Shown here piece by piece: positions 1-8,103 of a stretch of 64,000 bases of DNA. Made by a program: the position numbers and the translations under genes. Under the pieces are notes generated by a model. That model had not been told where the DNA came from, ran no database searches, and saw nothing but the letters and a program-made list of their open reading frames with translations. The stretch covers positions 1 to 64,000 of the forward strand of contig JBKJUS010000169.1 of assembly GCA_046590575.1 (NCBI GenBank), given 5' to 3'. Position 1 is the stretch's first letter. Every line of letters starts with the position of its first letter. The stretch is from DATLNF01 sp046590575 (GTDB lineage: Bacteria; Actinomycetota; Actinomycetes; BP-191).

Positions 1-286
1 TACCGCGGCCGCCCGCGGTACCCGGCGAAGGGGGGCGGGCTGCGGGACGCGTGCCGAGGTCGTCGTGTACCTCGAGGCGCAACGCGTCCTGCTCTGCGAT
101 GAGAGCCAGCCGAACCGCCGAAGCCGCGTGCACGATGGCGTTGGTGACCAACTCGCTCACGACGAGAGTGAGGTCGTCGACGACCTCGGGCGGGACGCCC
201 CATTCATCGCAGGCTGCTCGGACGACGGCACGTGCGTGCGCGACTTCACGCTGATCGAGGGAGAACTGACGCTCGATCGTTCGCAT
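1..286 (-). CDS. ATP-binding regulatory protein (HATPase_c_2, anti-sigma/SpoIIAB-like), C-terminus cut by window edge
   Basis: The 95 readable residues are the start of a GHKL-fold ATPase of the anti-sigma-factor/serine-kinase type. The N-box is clear (SELVTNAIVHA, about residues 46-56), followed by a VHDDLGTRPA segment in the place of the Asp-x-Gly ATP-lid box; the reading stops at GGRG, the beginning of the next glycine box. Such proteins are usually cytosolic and bind anti-anti-sigma partners or phosphatases; no partner gene lies in this window. ATG at 286 follows a fair AGGG ribosome site and opens with MRTIERQF, typical of the family. It is divergent from the RNB gene across 140 bp, which must hold both promoters. 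Confidence 0.85.
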   Translation of the reverse strand, partial: MRTIERQFSLDQREVAHARAVVRAACDEWGVPPEVVDDLTLVVSELVTNAIVHAASAVRLALIAEQDALRLEVHDDLGTRPAARPPSPGTAGGRG

Positions 287-426
287 GGCGCGCAGCCCTT
301 CCAGTTCGCTGGGCGGATGACATGGGTGAGATCCCCGCGCAGCGCACGGACCAAACTGTCCGTTTTGCGACATTTCCCGCACCTGACGCCAGTCCAGGCG
401 CTGGGGCAGCCTCGTAGGGTGAACGC

Positions 427-1860
427 ATGGGAAGTGCGCGGGTCCATCTCACTCCGGCTGCCGGGGCCGACGGTGCGTCGGGCATCGCGGACCTGCTCGA
501 GGAGTTCGAGATCCCGATGGGATTCTCCGCAGAAGTCCTCGCGGCGGCAGATTCGGCGGCGCGCCGTAGCGCGGGTCCCGAGCACGACGACGCGCGGGCG
601 CTTTCCCTGGTCACCATCGATCCGCCCACCAGCCGGGACCTCGACCAGGCCTTCCACGCCGAGCGTCGCGGCGACGGCTACCGCGTCCACTATGCGATCG
701 CCGACGTCGGTTGGTACGTCGATCCGGGGGACCCGTTGGACCGTGCGGCGCGAGGGCGCGGCGTCACGATCTATGCCGCAGACAGGCGTGCCCCGCTCTA
801 TCCGCCGACGTTGTCCGAAGGAGCCGCCAGTCTGCTGCCTGAGGTCGACCGGCCAGCCCTGCTGTGGCGCATCGACCTCGACGCAGCAGGGGAGCCGACG
901 GCGTACGACGTCCGCCGGGCGCTGGTCCGCAGCCGGGCGAAGCTCTCCTACGCCGAGGCCCAGCAGATGCTCAACGGCGGCACCGCGTCGTCGTCGTTGA
1001 TGTTGCTCAAGGAGATCGGTCTGCTCAGTGAGGTAGGCGAGCGCGCGCGCGGCGGAATGCACCTGCCGACCCCGGAGCAGGAGGTTGTCGCCACGGATGC
1101 CGGCTGGCGCCTCGAGCTGCGCTGTCCGCTGCCGGTGGAGGACTGGAACGCGCAGATCTCGCTGTTGACCGGCAGGTGTGCCGCGCGGTTGATGATCGAC
1201 GCCGGGATCGGGCTGCTCCGCACCCTGCCGCCGCCGCAGAACCATGCGGTCGAGTCGCTGCGGCGCAGCGCCCGTGCGCTTGACGTGGCATGGGCGGCAG
1301 CGACGTCGTACCCCGACTGGATCCGCGCGCTTGATGTAGCTGATCCTCGCCAGGCCGCACTCGCCGTCCTCGCCACGCGGCTGCTGCGTGGAGCGGGCTA
1401 CCTGGCGTTCGCCGACGGCGCCCCGGCCGATGGGCTCACGCATGCGGCGATCGCCGCCCCCTACGCCCACGTCACCGCGCCGCTGCGTCGCCTCGGCGAC
1501 CGCTATGCCAACGCCGTTCTGCTCGCCATCTGCGCCGGGACCGAGGTCCATCCGGCAGTCCGCGAGGCGTTGCCGCTGCTGCCCGGGCTGATGACCGGGG
1601 CGAGCCAGCGCGAGCACGCCGTCGAGCGGGCGGTGCTCGACCATGTAGAGGCGACGGTGCTGGCCGCGCGGGTCGGCGAGGACTTCGGCGGGTCGGTGGT
1701 CGAGCTCGAACGAGACGGCCGCGCTGGCGTGGTGCAGCTGACGGAGCCGGCAGTCCGGGCGCCGGTCCGCGGCGCCGGGCTCGTCCTCGGTGAACCGATC
1801 ACGGTGCGACTCGTCGAGGCCGACCCCGTCAGTCGGAAGGTGTTGTTCCGGTCGAGATGA
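427..1860 (+). CDS. RNB-domain ribonuclease (RNase II/R family)
   Basis: A 477-residue exoribonuclease of the RNase II/R family, expected to degrade RNA 3'-5' in the cytoplasm. The metal-binding catalytic motif IDPPTSRDLDQAF sits at residues 64-76, with D65, D71 and D73 matching the Asp cluster of RNase II. The RNB core runs from about residue 50 to 380. It is shorter than E. coli RNase II and lacks obvious N-terminal cold-shock and C-terminal S1 domains, as is common for this actinobacterial subgroup. ATG follows an AGGGTGA ribosome site. Its last 32 bp overlap the 3' end of the convergent MFS gene. Confidence 0.9.
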   Translation: MGSARVHLTPAAGADGASGIADLLEEFEIPMGFSAEVLAAADSAARRSAGPEHDDARALSLVTIDPPTSRDLDQAFHAERRGDGYRVHYAIADVGWYVDPGDPLDRAARGRGVTIYAADRRAPLYPPTLSEGAASLLPEVDRPALLWRIDLDAAGEPTAYDVRRALVRSRAKLSYAEAQQMLNGGTASSSLMLLKEIGLLSEVGERARGGMHLPTPEQEVVATDAGWRLELRCPLPVEDWNAQISLLTGRCAARLMIDAGIGLLRTLPPPQNHAVESLRRSARALDVAWAAATSYPDWIRALDVADPRQAALAVLATRLLRGAGYLAFADGAPADGLTHAAIAAPYAHVTAPLRRLGDRYANAVLLAICAGTEVHPAVREALPLLPGLMTGASQREHAVERAVLDHVEATVLAARVGEDFGGSVVELERDGRAGVVQLTEPAVRAPVRGAGLVLGEPITVRLVEADPVSRKVLFRSR

Positions 1861-3181
1861 GGGCTGCGTCGTCGTCGGCACGAGCCCGCTGCTGCGCGGC
1901 GTCGCGGGCGTCGTAGCTCAGGAAGTCGGGCAGGAAGGCCACGATCCCGACGAGCCCGACCAGGCAGAGCACGCCGCCGGATACGACGGAGGTCTGCACG
2001 CTGGTGAAGCGGGCGACGACCCCGGCCTCGGCGTCGCCGAGCAGGGGGCCGCTCGAGTAGTTGACCATCTCGATGCTGGCCAGCCGACCCCGCAAGTGAT
2101 CCGGGATCGTCTGGTTCCACACGGTCATGCGAAACAGCCCGCTCACCATGTCGGCCGCACCGGCGATCGCGAGGGTGATCAGGGCGAGTGGCAGGGTCGT
2201 GGTGAAGCCGAAGGCGGTGATGGCGAGGCCCCAGGCGGCGACCGCCCAGAGGATCGCCCGACCGTGGTGGTGGATGCGTGCCGTCCAGCCGCTCGTGGCG
2301 GTGGCCAGCAGCGAGCCGGCGTACGGCGCGGCGTAGAGGAGCCCGACGATCCCGGCGCCGCCGTACCGCGACACGGCGAGAGCGGGGAAGAGAGCGCGCG
2401 GCATCCCGAAGATCATCGCGTTGAAGTCGGCGATGTAGGTGCCCATCAGCACCGGCTGGCTCCGGGCGTAGCGAAACCCGGCCCGCACCGCCTGCCAGCT
2501 CGGTGCTTCGGCGTCGGTCGGGGGCGGGGTCGCCTTCATCAACGCGAGAGCGGTGAGCGACGCACCGAATGTCAACAGGTCCAGGGTGTAGACGAGCCCG
2601 ACGCCGAAAAGGCTGATCAGCACTCCCGCGATCGCCGGTCCGCCGAGCGCGCCAAAGCTCGTCGTGGCGCTGCGCAGCGCGGCCGCGGCCGGTTGCTCCT
2701 CCTTCGTCACCAAGCGGGCGTTGAGGGCCTCCAGGCTCGGCCGTTGCAGTCCGTCGAATGCTGCAGCGAACGCGGAGAGGACAAACAGCGGCCAGACCCG
2801 CGGCTCACCGACCGTCGCGTTGAGCAGAAGGAGCGCCGCGACGCTCATGAAGCCGATCTCGGAGATACGGATCAGCACGCGCCGGTTCCACGAGTCGGCC
2901 ATCGCGCCACCGACGAAAGCTGAGAGCAGCAGCGGGACGAGCTCACACACGCCGATCAGCCCGACCGAGAGGGTGGATCCGGTGAGCATGAAGACCTGCA
3001 CCGGGATCGCGACGTAGGTCATCTGGCTGCCGAAGAAGGAGATGCCCTGGCCAGCCCACAGCAGCCTGAACTCTCGCGACGTGCGCAGCGGAGTGAGGTC
3101 CAGCGCGAGCGCGCGGAGGCCGCGCAGCGCGCCGGGCTGGGCGGAGTCGTCCGATCTCTGGGTTGGATCGCTGGTGTCCAC
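1829..3181 (-). CDS. MFS transporter (EntS/MFS_3-like exporter)
   Basis: A 450-residue polytopic membrane protein with about twelve hydrophobic segments. The N-terminus (SREFRLLWAGQGISFFGSQMTYVAIPVQVF) and the following loop MADSWNRR are typical of the MFS_3 branch that includes enterobactin exporter EntS and many unassigned drug exporters. The substrate cannot be read from sequence. GTG at 3181 has no strong ribosome site, so the exact start is uncertain. It ends inside the 3' end of the convergent RNB gene, so transcripts of the two genes must overlap. The upstream neighbour is divergent. Confidence 0.88.
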   Translation of the reverse strand: MDTSDPTQRSDDSAQPGALRGLRALALDLTPLRTSREFRLLWAGQGISFFGSQMTYVAIPVQVFMLTGSTLSVGLIGVCELVPLLLSAFVGGAMADSWNRRVLIRISEIGFMSVAALLLLNATVGEPRVWPLFVLSAFAAAFDGLQRPSLEALNARLVTKEEQPAAAALRSATTSFGALGGPAIAGVLISLFGVGLVYTLDLLTFGASLTALALMKATPPPTDAEAPSWQAVRAGFRYARSQPVLMGTYIADFNAMIFGMPRALFPALAVSRYGGAGIVGLLYAAPYAGSLLATATSGWTARIHHHGRAILWAVAAWGLAITAFGFTTTLPLALITLAIAGAADMVSGLFRMTVWNQTIPDHLRGRLASIEMVNYSSGPLLGDAEAGVVARFTSVQTSVVSGGVLCLVGLVGIVAFLPDFLSYDARDAAQQRARADDDAALISTGTTPSD

Positions 3182-3300
3182 GAGAGCATGAGGTTAGCCG
3201 GGGATGCGCTGCCCGCCATTCGATATACGCCGAGTCGAGGCTAGGCCCGATCCCTCGTACGATGAGCGGAGGAGCTGACGAGGATCGGAGCATCACGGCT

Positions 3301-3798
3301 ATGGAGGTGCAGCGCTGCACCCAGTGCGGTACGGCTCGGCGCGGCGACCTTCAGGTGTGCGTGCGGTGCGAGGCCCCCTTCCCGGCCACCGGCGGCGCTG
3401 CCGTTGCTGACGCTGCCGCGATCGACGCTGCTCTGCCCCGGCCGGCTGCGTCGTCCCCGTCGCAGTCACACGGCACCCTGCTGCTGGGCGTGATCATCGG
3501 CTTCGTCCTGCTCGCGGTGCTGCTCAAGCTCAGCATCCGCGGGGTGGGGCCGTTCCGCGTCGAACTGGTCGACTCGAGTGGCATCGGCGATCAGCTCAGC
3601 GTCACGCTCGAGATCACCAACACGGGCAACCGCACCGGGCGGGCCAACTGCCGCATTCCGCTGCGGGATGCCAAAGACGTCGTACAGTCGCCCAAGAACG
3701 TCTCCACCCAGCGCATCGAGCCCGACGAGACGATCACCGAGAAGATCACCTTCTCGGTCCCCGATGGGGTGAGACCGTTCGGCGAAATCCTCTGCTAG
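3301..3798 (+). CDS. Zinc-ribbon single-pass membrane protein, unknown function
   Basis: A 165-residue protein. It begins with a four-cysteine zinc ribbon (CTQCGTARRGDLQVCVRCEAP, about residues 5-25), then an Ala/Pro-rich linker, one membrane segment (LLLGVIIGFVLLAVLLKLSI, about 60-80) and an outer beta-rich domain containing VTLEITNTGNRTGRANCRI, which resembles FxLYD/CARDB-type domains. The predicted topology is zinc ribbon inside, beta domain outside. The start at 3301 is preferred because GGAG lies 10 bp upstream; the ATG at 3262 has no ribosome site. No enzyme motif is seen. It may assist assembly or sensing at the cell surface, but that is inference. Confidence 0.75.
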   Translation: MEVQRCTQCGTARRGDLQVCVRCEAPFPATGGAAVADAAAIDAALPRPAASSPSQSHGTLLLGVIIGFVLLAVLLKLSIRGVGPFRVELVDSSGIGDQLSVTLEITNTGNRTGRANCRIPLRDAKDVVQSPKNVSTQRIEPDETITEKITFSVPDGVRPFGEILC

Positions 3799-3842
3799 TC
3801 CTCGGTCACGAGAGTGTGCCTGGGCGTGTGAGGATGGCTCGC

Positions 3843-4397
3843 ATGAAGCCTCTGCGCATCCCGTTTGCTGTCGTCGTCATGGCGGGCTTGCTGAGTCTGG
3901 CCGCGGCGTCGTCGTACGCGCACCAGCGGGCTGACCTCACTGTCGCCAAGCCGGCCGAGGATGCAGTCGTCGATGGCGATGCGGTCGAGCTCGTCGTCAC
4001 CGCCTCGTCGAGTGCAGCGCTGGCCGAGGCCTCCTTCACGATCACCCTCGACGGTACGCCGGTGGACACCACGGGCACGGTGGGCGCCGGGTCGGTATTC
4101 ACGACTTTCTCGCTTCGCGGTGGTGCCTCGTTGATGGTCCGCCTGTTTCCGGTGCCCGCTGGGACACACGAGCTGCGCCTCGCCTACGAGCGCGACGCCG
4201 ACAACATCAAGCCCGAGGTCGTCCGCCGCTTCACCACGGTGGTCCCTTCGTCCGGTGCTTCGATAGACCCATCGAGTGCTGGGTCGAAGGGGTCCGGCGT
4301 ACCGCTGCCGTGGCTGGCGATCGGCGGGCTCTTCCTCCTCGGGGTGTCCGTGGCCACAGTGCTGCTGCGCCGGGAGCGGGCTCAGTCAGGTGAGTAG
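3843..4397 (+). CDS. Secreted, membrane-anchored CopC/YtkA-like protein
   Basis: A 184-residue envelope protein. It has a Sec signal peptide (MKPLRIPFAVVVMAGLLSLA...AHQ), an extracellular beta domain of about 110 residues that begins like CopC (a His right after cleavage, then DLTVAKPAEDAVV), a Ser/Gly linker and a C-terminal membrane helix (WLAIGGLFLLGVSVATVLLRRER). CopC proteins bind copper in the periplasm, but the second copper-ligand set is not evident, so copper binding is only possible. ATG at 3843 is chosen because GAGG lies 9 bp upstream and the signal peptide then begins cleanly. Its last 16 bp overlap the convergent 4382-4969 gene. Confidence 0.75.
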   Translation: MKPLRIPFAVVVMAGLLSLAAASSYAHQRADLTVAKPAEDAVVDGDAVELVVTASSSAALAEASFTITLDGTPVDTTGTVGAGSVFTTFSLRGGASLMVRLFPVPAGTHELRLAYERDADNIKPEVVRRFTTVVPSSGASIDPSSAGSKGSGVPLPWLAIGGLFLLGVSVATVLLRRERAQSGE

Positions 4398-4969
4398 GGC
4401 GTGCCCTGCACGCGGTCGAGCAGCCGGCTGAGTCGGCCGCGCACAGACGGCTTCGACCGAGCGCCGGGAGCGGCCTGGCTGATGAGGTGCTGGACGACGT
4501 CGAGGTACGGCGCACCCCCTGAGGCGGGCACGGTCAACGACTCGTGTGCGACGTACTGCAGGTCGGTGTCACCTGTATCGATCGCCATGATCAGCGCTCC
4601 GGCTTTGCGGGCGTCGGCGAGCCGGTCGAGCAGCCGCTCCGGTGTCCGATCGGGGGCGACCACGAGCAGGGTCTCGCGAGCCGCGACGATCTCGAGCCGT
4701 TGCAACCCGATGGCGAGGTGCGCCGGCGCACCCTGCGGCACCTGCCAGCGGACCAATGTCGGGCTGAGCTCGGCTCGCCCGGCGAACTGCGCCTCGTCGG
4801 TCAGATGCGCGGCGAAGTGCCAGGGCTCCTCCTCGGGCGTACCGACAAGGAGCAGCCCACCCTGCGGCTGCGGCGCGGTGCCGAGCGCGGTTGCGAAGTC
4901 GACGACCTGGTCATCGAGGGCGGTGCCGGCGAAGATGGCGCGCAGCAAGTCGGCTTCGTCGGAGTTCAC
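4382..4969 (-). CDS. Conserved hypothetical protein (SIS-like core)
   Basis: A 195-residue soluble protein with no signal peptide or membrane segment. I do not recognise a named family. The stretch ETLLVVAPDRTPERLLDRLADARKAGALIMAID, followed by a His-Glu-Ser-Leu-Thr-Val-Pro segment, has the strand-helix-strand pattern of SIS sugar-phosphate-binding domains, but the rest does not clearly match. The Pro/Ser-rich tail is probably disordered. It lies 45 bp downstream of the EgtE-like gene on the same strand and could be co-transcribed with it. Confidence 0.65.
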   Translation of the reverse strand: MNSDEADLLRAIFAGTALDDQVVDFATALGTAPQPQGGLLLVGTPEEEPWHFAAHLTDEAQFAGRAELSPTLVRWQVPQGAPAHLAIGLQRLEIVAARETLLVVAPDRTPERLLDRLADARKAGALIMAIDTGDTDLQYVAHESLTVPASGGAPYLDVVQHLISQAAPGARSKPSVRGRLSRLLDRVQGTPYSPD

Positions 4970-5014
4970 GACCGCGAGGCTACGCCAGCAGGCCGCGTGG
5001 CCCGCGCGGCAGGT

Positions 5015-6190
5015 TCAGTGGGAGCCGGAGACTCGGGCGAGCGCGTTCGTGGCCGAGGTGATGTCGGACTCATCGGCGTACGCGTGGAAAGACATTCGCA
5101 GCTTGGGTCGCGGCAGATCGGCAGGCGCACGAGGCACGTGCAGCAGCGACGTGACGACGCCGGCATCGCGGAGCGCGGCGTGCACCCGTGTCGCGTCCAG
5201 CGAGTCGTGGTCGAGGACGACGCTGCCCGACGCCGAGTCGTGCGGCTCCTGCACCTGCCACCCGGCGGTGCCGTCGAGGGAGTCGCGGGCGGCGCGGCCC
5301 AGCGCAGCGATGCGCTCGATGACCAGCGCCGGCCCTGCGGCTTCCAGCTCGTCGATCGCGTTCGCCCAGCCCATCAGCACGGCAATCGAGATCTCGCCGA
5401 CCTGGATCCGCGGTCCCTCGTCGAAGGCCACCGGTGCCGCCCGGAGGTCGCCGTCCCAGGCGTGTGTCTCCATGCTCGGTGCGACATCGAGGCGCTCGCC
5501 CCACGATCGGCGTACGCCGACGAATCCGGCACCGCGCGGTCCGCACAGCCACTTGCGCGCGGGTGCGACGAAGGCGTCTGCACCGGTCGCGTTGACGTCG
5601 ATCTGGCCGACTGCCTGCGCGACGTCGAGGATGACTGCAGTGCCGACGGCGTGGCAGCGACGGACGATCTCCGTCGAGGGCTGGACGATGCCTCGGTGAC
5701 TGGCGACCGGGCAGAGGAGCAGGAGGTCCAGTCCCTCGTCGAGCTGGCGATCCAGCGCGTGGAGGTCGACCAGCCCGTCGTCGTCCACGGCGAGCTGCAC
5801 AGGGACGAACCGCTCGTGCGCACCGGCTGCCGCGACGAGCATGGCGTTGCTGGCGTATTCCGCCTGCGAGCACGCGACCCGTGCTCCCTCGGGCAACGGC
5901 CAGGCTCGGAGCAGTGCGGCGATGCCGTCGGTCGCATTGCCGACGAAGCCCACGTCGTCCCGGGGGAGCCCGACCAGGGTGCCGAGCTGTTCACGCAGCC
6001 GATCCAAGACCGGCATGACATCGCTGGCAGCGGGATACCCACCGATCGAGGCCTCCCGCTCCAAGTGAAGCCGGACGGCCTCACGCGTTGCCGCGGAATG
6101 CACCGAACACCCTGCGGCATCCAGGTGCGTGACCTGCAGGCGGGGTCGAGCCGCCCGCCACGCGGCGCCGAGGTCCGGATGCGGCAGCAT
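5015..6190 (-). CDS. egtE-like: EgtE-like PLP-dependent enzyme (aminotransferase class V fold)
   Basis: A class-V PLP enzyme of 391 residues. The motifs DVAQAVGQIDV (PLP ring Asp) and PARKWLCGPRG (Schiff-base Lys) are intact. The opening THLDAAGCSVHSAAT, the GGYPAA segment and PVASHRGIVQP recall EgtE, the C-S lyase that performs the last step of ergothioneine synthesis. No egtA, B, C or D lies in the window, so it would be an orphan member or have another role; a generic cysteine desulfurase-like lyase is the alternative. ATG 6190 is chosen by family resemblance. A TTG at 6238 would add 16 residues; neither start has a good ribosome site. The promoter region shares the Zur-like palindrome with the zinc importer. 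Confidence 0.65.
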   Translation of the reverse strand: MLPHPDLGAAWRAARPRLQVTHLDAAGCSVHSAATREAVRLHLEREASIGGYPAASDVMPVLDRLREQLGTLVGLPRDDVGFVGNATDGIAALLRAWPLPEGARVACSQAEYASNAMLVAAAGAHERFVPVQLAVDDDGLVDLHALDRQLDEGLDLLLLCPVASHRGIVQPSTEIVRRCHAVGTAVILDVAQAVGQIDVNATGADAFVAPARKWLCGPRGAGFVGVRRSWGERLDVAPSMETHAWDGDLRAAPVAFDEGPRIQVGEISIAVLMGWANAIDELEAAGPALVIERIAALGRAARDSLDGTAGWQVQEPHDSASGSVVLDHDSLDATRVHAALRDAGVVTSLLHVPRAPADLPRPKLRMSFHAYADESDITSATNALARVSGSH

Positions 6191-6248
6191 GTGATCACTG
6201 TGCGCGAAGTCAGCCGCGGGGTCGAGCGCAATCCACAACGGTGGTACT

Positions 6249-6263
6249 TGCGAATGATTCGCA
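6249..6263. promoter_or_regulatory. Putative Zur operator (perfect 7-1-7 palindrome)
   Basis: TGCGAATGATTCGCA is a perfect inverted repeat of 7 bp around one central G. Its AATGATT core and 7-1-7 layout match actinobacterial Zur boxes. It lies 64 bp before the zinc-type binding protein start and 59 bp before the EgtE-like ATG on the other strand, so one site could control both. Binding by Zur is inferred. Confidence 0.7.
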
Positions 6264-6270
6264 CCTGCAA

Positions 6271-6288
6271 CAGTCTGCTATTAGACTG
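6271..6288. repeat. Inverted repeat CAGTCT-N6-AGACTG in the divergent promoter region
   Basis: A perfect 6-6-6 inverted repeat immediately downstream of the Zur-like box. Its centre contains TATTAG (6279-6284), a plausible -10 element for the metal importer, with TTCGCA 15 bp upstream as a weak -35. It may be a second operator or coincidental promoter symmetry. Confidence 0.35.
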
Positions 6289-6326
6289 CGGCACAGGACA
6301 GCCGGGTCGACGATGGAGGTTCGTAC

Positions 6327-7331
6327 GTGCGCGCCGTACGGATGTCGGCCGGCCTGCTCGTGGCCGCGACGCTCACGGCATGTAGCCCAGGGCCCCAGGA
6401 CGCCGCGATGGGCGCGAAGAATGGGGACCGGCTGATCGTCGTGACCACGGTCTCGCCGCTGACCAACATCGCCCAGAACGTCGCCGGTGAGCTTGCGTCG
6501 ATCACGGGTCTGGTGCCCGAGGGGGTCAACAGCCACGAGTTCGAGCCGCGCCCCAGTGACGCCCGAGTGCTGGCGGCGGCCGACTTGGTCTTCATCAATG
6601 GGCTCAATCTCGAGACTCCGACGAAGATGCTGGCGAAGGCCAATCTCCGCGACGGGAGCCGCCTGATCGAGATGGGCGCCCGGATCGTGACCCCCGCGGA
6701 ATTCATCTACGACTTCTCCTTCCCCAAGGCAGCGGGGGATCCCAACCCGCATTTGTGGACGAATCCCCTCTTCGGCATTCGGTACGCCGAGATCTTCCGC
6801 GACGAGTTCTCGAAGGCGGCACCGGAGAATGCCGATGCCTTCGCGGCCAACGCGGCGGCGTACATCGAGAAGATCAAGGCTCTCGACGGAGCAGTGCGGG
6901 TGGCCAGCGCGACGGTGCCGAGCCGCAAGCTGCTGACCTATCACGACTCGTTCCCCTACTTCGCCCGTGAGTACGGCTGGACCGTGATCGGGGCGATCCA
7001 GCCCTCAGACTTCGCCGAGCCGAGTGCCCGCGAGGTCGCCGACCTGATTGCTCAGGTCAAGGCGGCTAAGGTCCCGGCGATCTTCGGCTCGGAGGTCTTT
7101 CCGAGCTCGGTCCTGGAGCAGATCGGCAAGGAAGCCGGCGTCCGCTACGTCGACGACCTGCGCGACGACGATCTGCCCGGCAAGCCAGGCGAGCCGGCCC
7201 ACTCCTACGTCGGTCTCCTGCGCTTCGACTTCGTGACGATGGTGAAGTCCCTCGGCGGGGACCCTTCGGCACTCCAGGGACTCGACGTCGCCAATGTGCA
7301 GACCGGTGATGTGGAGTACCGCGAACAATGA
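6327..7331 (+). CDS. Zinc/manganese ABC transporter substrate-binding lipoprotein (ZnuA/cluster A-I)
   Basis: A 334-residue metal-binding lipoprotein that captures Zn2+ or Mn2+ outside the membrane. It has a lipobox (LLVAATLTACS) and the family's spaced ligands: His in NSHEFEP, His in NPHLW, His in YHDSFPYFA and an Asp in RYVDDLR. The His-rich loop of many ZnuA proteins is absent. GTG 6327 follows a perfect GGAGGT at 6315-6320. The stop overlaps the start of the ATPase gene, forming a binding protein - ATPase - permease operon. The Zur-like box upstream suggests zinc rather than manganese and repression when zinc is plentiful. Confidence 0.92.
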   Translation: MRAVRMSAGLLVAATLTACSPGPQDAAMGAKNGDRLIVVTTVSPLTNIAQNVAGELASITGLVPEGVNSHEFEPRPSDARVLAAADLVFINGLNLETPTKMLAKANLRDGSRLIEMGARIVTPAEFIYDFSFPKAAGDPNPHLWTNPLFGIRYAEIFRDEFSKAAPENADAFAANAAAYIEKIKALDGAVRVASATVPSRKLLTYHDSFPYFAREYGWTVIGAIQPSDFAEPSAREVADLIAQVKAAKVPAIFGSEVFPSSVLEQIGKEAGVRYVDDLRDDDLPGKPGEPAHSYVGLLRFDFVTMVKSLGGDPSALQGLDVANVQTGDVEYREQ

Positions 7332-8103
7332 CCGTGCCTCTGGTCCACCTCGACGGCGTCACCCACTCGTACGCCGGTCCGCCGGTGCTGGAAGGGGTGT
7401 CGTTGCGGGTCGCGCCGGGGGAGTTCCTCGGCATCGTGGGTCCGAGCGGGTCCGGCAAGAGCACGCTGCTCCGGGTGCTCGCCGGGTCGCTGACCCCGCT
7501 CGTCGGGACAGTCACCCGCTCGGGTCCGTCCAGGATCGGCTATGTGCCCCAGGTGAGACGGTCAACTGGGACTTCCCGGTGACGGTGTCCGAGGTCGTCA
7601 CGATGAGCCGTACGTCGGGCCGGTGGCTGCCCTGGTCGTCCAGGGCGGAGCAAACCGAGGTCGCGACGCTGCTCGATCGGCTCGGCCTCAGCGGACTGGG
7701 CAAGCGGCACATCCGTGAGCTCTCCGGCGGTCAGCAGCAGCGGGTGTTCATCGCCCGTGCGCTGCTGCGGCAGGCCAGCCTCCTGTTGCTCGACGAGCCG
7801 ACCAGCGGCGTCGACGTACGCACCCGCCACGACGTGCTTCACCTCCTCGACGACCTGCACGCCGGTGGGCTGGCCATCGTGCTGACGACCCACGACCTCA
7901 ATGGCATTGCCGCCCACCTGCCGCGCCTGGTGTGCCTCAACCGCGAAGTCATCGCCGACGGTGTCCCTCGCGCAGTCATCACTCCGGACGTCCTCGAGCG
8001 CACCTACGGCGCGCGCATGGAGGTCATCGAGCACGCGGGCATGCCGGTTGTCTTCGAAGGAGGTTCGCACCACGGCGCGGACGTGGAGCGGGTGAGCAGA
8101 TGA
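7328..8103 (+). pseudogene. Metal ABC transporter ATP-binding protein, interrupted by a one-base frameshift
   Basis: The first frame reads a normal ABC ATPase through Walker A (GPSGSGKST, about residues 39-47) to GYVPQV, then goes off frame. The family's next segment, ETVNWDFPVTVSEVV, resumes in the adjacent frame and runs intact to the stop through the signature LSGGQQQR, Walker B LLLLDEP and the switch His in TTHDL. Total length is 776 bp, one short of 259 codons. The Q-loop segment CAGGTGAGACGG would read correctly as CAG GTG GAG ACG with one more G, placing the loss at about 7553-7557. As given, translation yields an 84-residue stub and the importer would be inactive. A sequencing error is the main alternative. 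Confidence 0.88.

Noticed and set aside
157..1881. Long open frame (574 codons) on the minus strand opposite the RNB gene
   Set aside because: Composition is Arg/Gln/His-rich shadow of a high-GC gene; the plus strand carries the RNB catalytic motif.
4544..6385. 613-codon plus-strand open frame across the EgtE-like gene
   Set aside because: Antisense shadow; the minus strand has clear PLP-enzyme motifs.
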